Positions 34,947-39,268 of a stretch of DNA of 39,268 bases are shown piece after piece (position 1 is the first letter of the stretch; each line of letters opens with the position of its first letter). The notes beneath the pieces were generated by a model that saw only the letters and a program-made list of their open reading frames with translations, had not been told where the DNA came from and ran no database searches. The DNA is from a virus: the IMG/VR virus record IMGVR_UViG_3300003691_000025, positions 1 to 39,268 of that record. One strand, 5' to 3'. Both the position numbers and the translations under genes were made by a program.

Positions 34947-35390
34947 ATGGGAGCACTATCACCCGCCAGTGTTAACTGGATGTGGACGCTAGTCTTTGTC
35001 CCTGTGTTCATCGGTATATTTAAAAGCCAGATAGGAGAGATCTTCTCTGACTGGAAGATATACAGTGGACGCCTGTATGACCAAGACGGCAACCCAAAGA
35101 GTGCTGACATATGCCAACTAGTAAATGAGGCTGGTCAGAAATTCATTTGCATCATAGAGCGGTATAACTTTTGGCCGACTTTGAAGTACAAGAATGGCAT
35201 TTTGCCGTATCTGAGCTTCAATAGGGGTCTAGATATCGCAATTGTGAACCCAGGCAATGCAACGATGGATCGGAAGACTATCAGCTTTGCCGAATGGAAA
35301 AAGATGGATACTCGAGAGTTGGAAACTGAAATTCCACCGGTATATATCGACCAGTTGCAGAAATTGGGTCTGATATGTGTAGAAGATTAA
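34947..35390 (+). CDS. Unknown 147-aa protein with one hydrophobic segment
   Basis: No family recognised. The open frame reaches back into the previous gene, but ATG 34947 is preferred: AGAGG precedes it and it removes an 95-nt overlap. The N-terminus has a hydrophobic run (WMWTLVFVPVFIGIF, about 11-25) that could be a signal anchor, followed by a soluble domain with a strand-rich middle (FICIIERYNFWPTLKYK). That suggests an inner-membrane protein facing either side. A clear terminator 34 nt downstream ends this unit. Confidence 0.58.
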   Translation: MGALSPASVNWMWTLVFVPVFIGIFKSQIGEIFSDWKIYSGRLYDQDGNPKSADICQLVNEAGQKFICIIERYNFWPTLKYKNGILPYLSFNRGLDIAIVNPGNATMDRKTISFAEWKKMDTRELETEIPPVYIDQLQKLGLICVED

Positions 35391-35423
35391 CCAATTAGAT
35401 GTTCTAGTAGTTTTTATAACATT

Positions 35424-35457
35424 AAGTGGCACTGATTGAATCAGTGCCACTTTTTTT
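35424..35457 (+). terminator. Strong intrinsic terminator
   Basis: AAGTGGCACTGA (35424-35435) pairs with TCAGTGCCACTT (35441-35452), a 12-bp perfect stem with a 5-nt loop, running into seven T's (35451-35457). It is the best terminator in the window and closes the 34104-35390 unit. Confidence 0.95.
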
Positions 35458-35475
35458 GGCCAAAAAGGAGAGTAC

Positions 35476-35503
35476 TTCTACAGACTGGTCGATTTGATAT
35501 AAT
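35476..35503 (+). promoter_or_regulatory. Extended -10 sigma-70-type promoter
   Basis: TGATATAAT at 35495-35503 is an exact extended -10 element (TG-n-TATAAT). A weak -35 TTCTAC (35476-35481) lies 16 nt upstream, which is acceptable for an extended -10 promoter. It sits between a terminator and the exported-protein gene run, implying host-polymerase early or middle transcription of that run. A second TATAAT occurs at 35538-35543. Confidence 0.7.
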
Positions 35504-35528
35504 GATTATAAGTACACAAACAGCACAT

Positions 35529-35536
35529 AAAGGAGG
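35529..35536 (+). promoter_or_regulatory. Orphan Shine-Dalgarno sequence
   Basis: AAAGGAGG is a near-perfect anti-16S match, yet no ATG, GTG or TTG follows at usable spacing; the next ATG in any frame with an open frame is at 35616. It may bind ribosomes for mRNA protection, mark a dead gene, or use a non-standard start. Confidence 0.5.
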
Positions 35537-35615
35537 ATATAATCAGTAGATAGTAGGACTAGGATAGTTAGTTATATATAAATTCAATCTTTAAATACCA
35601 ACATACACATTCTCT

Positions 35616-35756
35616 ATGAAACAAATAATTGTATTTTTCTCTTTACTGTTCATCACCCATATGGTCCCTGTAAATCAAGATGTCCCAGTTATCGTAACAG
35701 ACGACCAGATCGAGACTGGCGAAGGGGTCATCCTACCTTCTGATAAGGGCGACTGA
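35616..35756 (+). CDS. Small secreted-type peptide, 46 aa
   Basis: Too short for usual ORF lists. It starts MKQIIVFFSLLFITHMVP, a textbook signal-peptide-like N-terminus (Lys, then a 12-residue hydrophobic core), followed by a 25-residue acidic mature part (DVPVIVTDDQIETGEGVILPSDKGD). No cysteine, so it is not a lipoprotein such as an outer-membrane spanin. No ribosome site is evident. It lies between the promoter at 35476 and a secreted-type 233-aa protein. The signal-like start and position argue for a real gene, but its size leaves doubt. Confidence 0.5.
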   Translation: MKQIIVFFSLLFITHMVPVNQDVPVIVTDDQIETGEGVILPSDKGD

Positions 35757-35774
35757 TCAAATAAGAGTAATATC

Positions 35775-35799
35775 GGTATGCCACATCTAGTGGCATACC
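35775..35799. repeat. Perfect 10-bp hairpin upstream of the 233-aa exported gene
   Basis: GGTATGCCAC (35775-35784), loop ATCTA, GTGGCATACC (35790-35799), between the stop of the 46-aa gene and ATG 35841. It buries a competing in-frame ATG at 35778, supporting the later start. No T-run follows. Confidence 0.85.
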
Positions 35800-35840
35800 A
35801 TACCCACCTACGAAACTCACCCCAAGCGACTAAAACTCCC

Positions 35841-36542
35841 ATGATAACTAGAATTGTATTAATGGTGCTACTGACTGTATTAGGCACCACTGAATCATAT
35901 GCAAGGACTTTCCGTATAGCAGTTGGGTCAGACCTAAGCCAACAAGAATTAGCTCTGTCGGTAGTAGCAGGTCTGGACCAGCATTACATGAGGATGTCAA
36001 CCGGCATCGATCCAGTAGAGGCCTTAAAAGGTCTGAACAGTAGATTATATGAAGCTATCATCATACCGATGGATACATATAGGACTGTACCAAAAGGTAT
36101 GATAGAGATAGAGCTACATACCGAGAGCTTAGTGATAGCTCATCTATGCGAGAATATATTTCATCCAACATTAGACCTACTCAGTACAATCGAGATAGGA
36201 GCCAGTCAAGCAGGGTATCAGACCTGGCTACGTATAGTAGACCTCGATCCACTGTACGTAGCACATGCCACTATGATGGATGACTATAAAGGACTGCTAA
36301 GAGACGGCACAATCGAAGCATACCTATACTACACAGACCATGCTACCCAGACTGGTGACATATGCCTGACCGGTTTCGATGACGTCTACCTACCAGAGGG
36401 TAGACCATCATATAGCCCAGTAACAATAGATGTAGAAACGCCAGGGGGGCTAGCGAAGATCAGGACACTTAAAACTCCTATAGTGTTACTCATAAGAGAT
36501 AACATAGGTAGAGAACTTATCGCCAAACTAAGAACCAAGTGA
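35841..36542 (+). CDS. Exported protein resembling a periplasmic solute-binding fold
   Basis: A 233-residue protein. ATG 35841 is chosen over 35778 because it gives a clean signal peptide: MITRIVLMVLLTVLGTTESYA, with cleavage likely after SYA. The mature part opens RTFRIAVGSDLSQQELALSVV and contains a weakly TAXI/NMT1-like pattern: 'phi-phi-GSD' start, about 40 residues to YEAIIIPMDTY, then DDYKGLLRDGTIEAYLYYTDH, similar to the 'x-L-x-x-G-x-I-D-A-x' line of TAXI solute receptors, and a final TPIVLLIRDNIG. By eye this is suggestive only. In a phage it might bind a small molecule in the periplasm, or act in superinfection exclusion or lysis control. No ribosome site is strong. Confidence 0.5.
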   Translation: MITRIVLMVLLTVLGTTESYARTFRIAVGSDLSQQELALSVVAGLDQHYMRMSTGIDPVEALKGLNSRLYEAIIIPMDTYRTVPKGMIEIELHTESLVIAHLCENIFHPTLDLLSTIEIGASQAGYQTWLRIVDLDPLYVAHATMMDDYKGLLRDGTIEAYLYYTDHATQTGDICLTGFDDVYLPEGRPSYSPVTIDVETPGGLAKIRTLKTPIVLLIRDNIGRELIAKLRTK

Positions 36543-36546
36543 ATCC

Positions 36547-36789
36547 ATGTACACCTTCATTGCACTATTGATCTGTTTTTCCGCTGCACTGATATTTACT
36601 ATAATAGTGGACTCAGGTAAACTGGCAATACTAATCATTACCGCCGCGATCATCACAGGATTATGTATGGTACAAGATGGCTATTTCGTAAAGTATAGAC
36701 AACCAAAGAAAGTATTCGTGACTCCAGTAGAACAGATAATGACTGACCAGGCTGAATTATGCAAAAGGTGGAAGAAACTACCGATATGA
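36547..36789 (+). CDS. Small protein with two membrane segments, 80 aa
   Basis: No family recognised. Hydrophobic segments at about 2-20 (YTFIALLICFSAALIFTII) and 27-43 (AILIITAAIITGLCMVQ) are joined by VDSGKL; a charged tail follows (YRQPKKVF, AELCKRWKKLPI). Two closely spaced segments and a basic tail are compatible with a class II holin, but the same shape fits other inner-membrane accessory proteins, and no endolysin is recognised nearby. It starts 4 nt after the exported protein and overlaps the next gene by 4 nt. Confidence 0.6.
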   Translation: MYTFIALLICFSAALIFTIIVDSGKLAILIITAAIITGLCMVQDGYFVKYRQPKKVFVTPVEQIMTDQAELCKRWKKLPI

Positions 36790-36956
36790 TATACATCACC
36801 CAATGCACCGACCCCCGATTGTGGTATCAAGATCTGGTCGGTCATACTCTCCCCATGATAAGCTACTGTCCGAATGCATACTTCAATACAGTCGAGCCAG
36901 GCAGCTTGTCCAACCTTGTCCTGATAGAAGATGCGATCAGGCTACAGATTTCATAA
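36786..36956 (+). CDS. Small unknown protein, 56 aa
   Basis: Starts at an ATGA overlap with the 80-aa membrane gene; the same frame is open earlier, but this start is the standard coupled one. The product has two cysteines (TQCTD, SYCPN), a tryptophan-tyrosine pair and no membrane segment or signal. The tight overlap on one side and the 6-nt gap on the other support it as part of the operon. Function unknown. Confidence 0.5.
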   Translation: MIYITQCTDPRLWYQDLVGHTLPMISYCPNAYFNTVEPGSLSNLVLIEDAIRLQIS

Positions 36957-36962
36957 AAAACA

Positions 36963-37490
36963 ATGTGGAAAAAACAATTATTAACCTTCCTTATACTGAC
37001 AGCAGCAGTTATATTAAAGCAGACCTCAATGCTTGCAGCCAGCACTGGTAGCTGGCTGCAAGCTCTCACAGAAGCAGTAAGTACGACAGGTCCATTCTCG
37101 TATGATGCTCTCGGTCTCACAACTCATGTAGTCCTCATATTCGGTGCAAGTGGAATACTGGTCGGTATACTGGATCGAAACCTAGAGCTATTCATCCATA
37201 CAAGCGTACTCGCATCATTGCTCCTAGTAGCCTTAGTAGCCGATAGGGAATTTACTTACAACCAGAATGGACCTAATTCCCTCAATGCCATCTCAGTAGG
37301 CTATAAAGAGGGCTTTACCTTTGGTAAAAAGATCATCACCAAAATAGGAACAGATCAATACACGTTAATCAGAACAGAAGGACTTGAGAGGACCTTCGGT
37401 ATAAAGAGTTGTACAGAGATGACAGATCCAGCAGTATGTGAGGCTTGGTCTACTGGTTTCCATGTAGCAATAAGGGGTATTACTCAATGA
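36963..37490 (+). CDS. Exported membrane protein, 175 aa, vaguely VirB2/TrbC-like
   Basis: The N-terminus MWKKQLLTFLILTAAVILKQTSMLAAS looks like a signal peptide with cleavage near LAA-S (residues 24-27). Two hydrophobic segments follow, about 50-70 (ALGLTTHVVLIFGASGILVGIL) and 76-93 (ELFIHTSVLASLLLVALV), separated by the short loop DRNLE. Signal peptide plus two close helices is the layout of VirB2/TrbC-type pilins, but the length is greater and an extra soluble 80-residue C-terminal domain (two cysteines, CTEMTDPAVC) is not typical. I treat the likeness as topological only. It is coupled to the DHH gene by a 4-nt overlap. A 13-bp hairpin lies over the signal-peptide junction. Confidence 0.55.
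   Translation: MWKKQLLTFLILTAAVILKQTSMLAASTGSWLQALTEAVSTTGPFSYDALGLTTHVVLIFGASGILVGILDRNLELFIHTSVLASLLLVALVADREFTYNQNGPNSLNAISVGYKEGFTFGKKIITKIGTDQYTLIRTEGLERTFGIKSCTEMTDPAVCEAWSTGFHVAIRGITQ
37031..37063. repeat. Perfect 13-bp hairpin in coding sequence
   Basis: GCTTGCAGCCAGC (37031-37043), 7-nt loop, GCTGGCTGCAAGC (37051-37063). It is GC-rich and therefore very stable. It encodes the region just around the predicted signal-peptide cleavage site and has no T-run after it. Confidence 0.92.
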
Positions 37491-38398
37491 GAGAGATAGA
37501 CGTGTGCTACCATCATTCAGATGCAGATGGTTGGGCCTCAGCAGCAATCGTGAATGCTAAGAAAAACTACCCAATGGGCTATAGGGCTCACTACAACTCA
37601 TCAGAGATACTAGGCAACATTGCTGGTAGACATGTAGCAATAGTAGACTTCAGCTTTCCAGAGTCGGTAATGAAGATGATCGCACAAGCAGCGAAGAGTC
37701 TTATCTGGATAGATCACCACGAAGATAGCAAGTACTTACTAGAGAAGGACTGGTGGGATAGTATCTCTACAAATACTGACATGATCAAACAAGGCTCAAA
37801 GGAGAATGGTCTTACTGCCATATGGGATGTGAGTGAAGCAGCTTGCGTACTGTGCTGGAACTATCTCCATACCGAAGTGATGCCGGATTCAGTGAAGTAC
37901 ATCGGCGATAGGGATATCTGGCGATTCAATCATCCAGAGACAAAAGATTACAACTACGGATTGGATATGCTCCCGGGTATAGCTGATCCAAGATCCACTA
38001 CTTGGCAAGAATTGCTCTACTCAAACAAGTTGACTGAGAATCTGATCCAAGCTGGACAGATCATATCAGCACGAGTAAACTCCGAATGTATATGGCATGC
38101 TAGACTACGCTCTCATATAGTACAGGATGGAGACCGCAAATTCATCTTGACCAACTGTACGAGTAATATGTCTGAGATCTCTGCGTACCTCATAGAGACG
38201 TTTGATGTACCGATAGTGCTTATGTGGGATATAGCAAAGGACTGTCTGTCCCTACATGGTAGAGGAGAAGGTGCAAGAGAGTTCTTCGGTGGATTACTGA
38301 AAGGACATCCTTCAGCATGTGGTGCAAAGCTAGCTTTACCTGAAGGTTGGGGTCTAATACAAGAACTACATAAGAAAGCAAGAAGGGTAATGCCTTAA
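37487..38398 (+). CDS. DHH-family phosphoesterase
   Basis: A 303-residue manganese-dependent phosphoesterase of the DHH superfamily (RecJ exonuclease, NrnA nanoRNase and cyclic-dinucleotide phosphodiesterase relatives). Start 37487 (ATGA overlap, AAGGGG upstream) is preferred over a more distant in-frame ATG at 37445. Motif I is CYHHSDADGWAS (H10, D12, D14), motif II IVDFSF (D54), motif III IWIDHHED (D76, H77, H78), and IGDRDIW follows at about 143-149. All metal ligands are present. No separate DHHA1 GGGH motif is seen; RGEGAREFFGG near 262-272 may replace it. The substrate may be short RNA or DNA ends or a cyclic nucleotide; sequence alone does not decide. It ends the plus-strand run before a hairpin. 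Confidence 0.85.
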   Translation: MREIDVCYHHSDADGWASAAIVNAKKNYPMGYRAHYNSSEILGNIAGRHVAIVDFSFPESVMKMIAQAAKSLIWIDHHEDSKYLLEKDWWDSISTNTDMIKQGSKENGLTAIWDVSEAACVLCWNYLHTEVMPDSVKYIGDRDIWRFNHPETKDYNYGLDMLPGIADPRSTTWQELLYSNKLTENLIQAGQIISARVNSECIWHARLRSHIVQDGDRKFILTNCTSNMSEISAYLIETFDVPIVLMWDIAKDCLSLHGRGEGAREFFGGLLKGHPSACGAKLALPEGWGLIQELHKKARRVMP

Positions 38399-38409
38399 CG
38401 TCCATAGTG

Positions 38410-38437
38410 TATGGCCTGCCGTCAATGGCAGGCCATA
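38410..38437. terminator. Bidirectional hairpin between convergent genes
   Basis: TATGGCCTGCC (38410-38420) and GGCAGGCCATA (38427-38437) form a perfect 11-bp stem with a 6-nt loop, in the 53-nt gap between the DHH gene and the minus-strand 100-aa gene. There is no long T-run on either side, so termination may need a factor. Confidence 0.7.
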
Positions 38438-38451
38438 ATATCCTAGCGGAT

Positions 38452-38754
38452 TTATTTTGCAGCAACACCGGCCGGTTTCTTCACTGGTTTCTTCACAGCA
38501 GGTTTCACTTCTTTCACTTCTTCCGAGACAGGCTTAGTGCTTATCATGTTAGGTGACTCAATAGGTCGGAACCATTTAACACGACCGTATGCTACCCGGG
38601 CGAGATATAGTTGACCCTGGTCATCTACTCTCAGCTCACGTGGTTTAGCTAGTACTGAGGTCTGATCCTCAGGACTAGTAGGGGCAGGGTTATCGGTAGG
38701 TTTATCCAGCTTAGAGAGGATATTTTCATCAAGGATGAGTTCAGGGAATTTCAT
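38452..38754 (-). CDS. Small Lys/Pro-rich unknown protein, 100 aa
   Basis: No family recognised. The first 30 residues are acidic (PELILDENILSKLDKP), the centre has a short strand-rich patch (DDQGQLYLARVAYGRVKWF, about 44-62) and the last 25 are a flexible lysine/proline/valine tail (EVKPAVKKPVKKPAGVAAK), like histone H1-type or ribosome-associated tails. Such a tail may bind nucleic acid or a membrane surface. No strong ribosome site. It reads toward the DHH gene with a hairpin between. The AT-rich region upstream probably holds its promoter. Confidence 0.6.
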   Translation of the reverse strand: MKFPELILDENILSKLDKPTDNPAPTSPEDQTSVLAKPRELRVDDQGQLYLARVAYGRVKWFRPIESPNMISTKPVSEEVKEVKPAVKKPVKKPAGVAAK

Positions 38755-38939
38755 GTAGTATGCTCGCTATTTTGATTATGGGTGTTTACATTTTCATAGA
38801 TTAGTGAGTATAACCGTATGGGTCATGTAAGTAGTCCCCTTTGTGTGTGACTAGTACTTCTTTTAAAGTATCATCCATCGTATATACTGTATAGAGTACT
38901 ACCTATCCAGATCCGTCTATAATATCTGATGTACCGAAA

Positions 38940-38971
38940 ACCCCTCCGTATGGGCATTTTTTACTCGTATA
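38940..38971 (+). repeat. 32-bp direct repeat, copy 1
   Basis: ACCCCTCCGTATGGGCATTT, then TTTACTCGTATA: identical to copy 2 at 39043. It holds a short CCC/GGG stem followed by six T's and ends in a TATATT box. Confidence 0.95.
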
Positions 38972-39042
38972 TTTTTTAGAGAGAATATTATATCCATTCC
39001 AGTCAATCCTAAAAAAAATATAAAAAAACCATATACTTATAT

Positions 39043-39074
39043 ACCCCTCCGTATGGGCATTTTTTACTCGTATA
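39043..39074 (+). repeat. 32-bp direct repeat, copy 2
   Basis: Identical to copy 1, 103 bp downstream. Here the last bases run into TATAATG, a consensus -10 hexamer, so the repeat may be a phage promoter element firing rightward past the contig end. No TTGACA-like -35 is present. Confidence 0.95.
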
Positions 39075-39144
39075 ATGCTGTGCCAGGCAATTGGAATCGG
39101 GTAATCTATATAGAATAGCCCTACCCCCCCCTTTCTACACTAGT

Positions 39145-39175
39145 TTTTCCTATATTCTGTCGGAATATAGGAAAA
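39145..39175. repeat. Perfect 13-bp hairpin in the right-end region
   Basis: TTTTCCTATATTC (39145-39157), loop TGTCG, GAATATAGGAAAA (39163-39175). The A and T flanks make it usable as a terminator in either direction. Confidence 0.88.
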
Positions 39176-39195
39176 TGTCATTAAAAAAATCGGAT

Positions 39196-39268
39196 AATAA
39201 TAAATATTAAGTAATAATAAATATTAAGTAATAATAAATATTAAGTAATAATAAATATTAAGTAATAA
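39196..39268. repeat. 17-bp tandem repeat, 4.3 copies, at contig end
   Basis: Four exact copies of AATAATAAATATTAAGT plus five further bases, cut off by the window end. Each unit contains the palindrome AATATT. True copy number is unknown because the assembly stops inside the array. Confidence 0.95.

Larger units (their letters stand above)
38755..39268. other. AT-rich non-coding contig end with repeats
   Basis: These 514 bases hold no plausible gene. They contain a 32-bp direct repeat (38940 and 39043) plus a partial third copy near 38814 (CCGTATGGGTCAT), A- and T-runs, a 13-bp hairpin (39145-39175) and a 17-bp tandem repeat to the end. The content suits a regulatory, replication-origin or genome-end region. 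Confidence 0.7.

Noticed and set aside
35616-35756. 46-aa peptide as an outer-membrane spanin
   Set aside because: There is no cysteine, hence no lipobox, and no overlapping inner spanin gene.
35778-35840. Earlier in-frame ATG for the 233-aa exported protein
   Set aside because: It lies in a perfect hairpin and would put 21 polar residues before an otherwise clean signal peptide.
36547-36789. Firm holin call for the 80-aa membrane protein
   Set aside because: The topology fits, but no endolysin or spanin is recognised nearby and two-helix proteins have many roles.
11528-38398. T4-type late promoters (TATAAATA)
   Set aside because: Occasional TATAAAT-like strings occur but not consistently at the right place before structural genes in this AT-rich DNA.
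39196-39268. CRISPR-like array at the right end
   Set aside because: The 17-bp units are directly adjacent with no spacers; it is a simple tandem repeat.

Overview
The window is a piece of a tailed double-stranded DNA phage (Caudoviricetes) with a T4-like set of head and replication genes. The evidence is a run of large terminase, prohead protease, scaffold and gp23-like major capsid protein, a two-subunit T4-type topoisomerase II, a family B DNA polymerase and a gp46/gp47-type SbcC/SbcD pair. No integrase, tRNA, rRNA, CRISPR array or insertion sequence is visible. All three stop codons end apparently intact genes, so the standard code applies. Signal peptides on two proteins near the right end fit a bacterial, probably Gram-negative, host, but nothing fixes the host. 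The first 45 bases are Illumina adapter and the last 73 are a 17-bp tandem repeat, so both edges look like assembly ends.

Layout. (1) 83-3355 (+): a B12-dependent class II ribonucleotide reductase interrupted by a 262-residue intein. (2) 11527-3352 (-): three probable virion or host-contact genes, namely a 1680-residue kelch-like protein, an unknown 264-residue protein and a LamG-domain protein. (3) 11670-17436 (+): the head module. (4) 17626-33353 (+): two small genes, topoisomerase ATPase subunit, DNA polymerase, four unknown beta-rich genes, topoisomerase cleavage subunit, Mre11/SbcD-like nuclease, Rad50/SbcC-like ATPase and a small gene. (5) 33947-33396 (-): a PD-(D/E)XK, resolvase-like nuclease. 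(6) 34104-38398 (+): small unknown genes, then a promoter-led run of small exported or membrane proteins ending in a DHH phosphoesterase. (7) 38754-38452 (-): a small lysine/proline-rich protein, followed by an AT-rich non-coding end with repeats.

How it works together: the reductase supplies dNTPs without needing oxygen; polymerase, topoisomerase, SbcCD-like pair and nuclease form the replication and recombination set; terminase, protease, scaffold and capsid protein build and fill the head; the kelch and LamG proteins are candidate tail or host-binding parts.

The least expected signals are: a recurring V-x-E-S/A motif shared by scaffold, protease and capsid protein that may be the maturation cleavage site; two mutually exclusive 14-bp hairpins just before the DNA polymerase gene; an apparent excess of perfect long hairpins inside coding sequence; and a compact exported/membrane gene set at 35.6-37.5 kb of unknown purpose.
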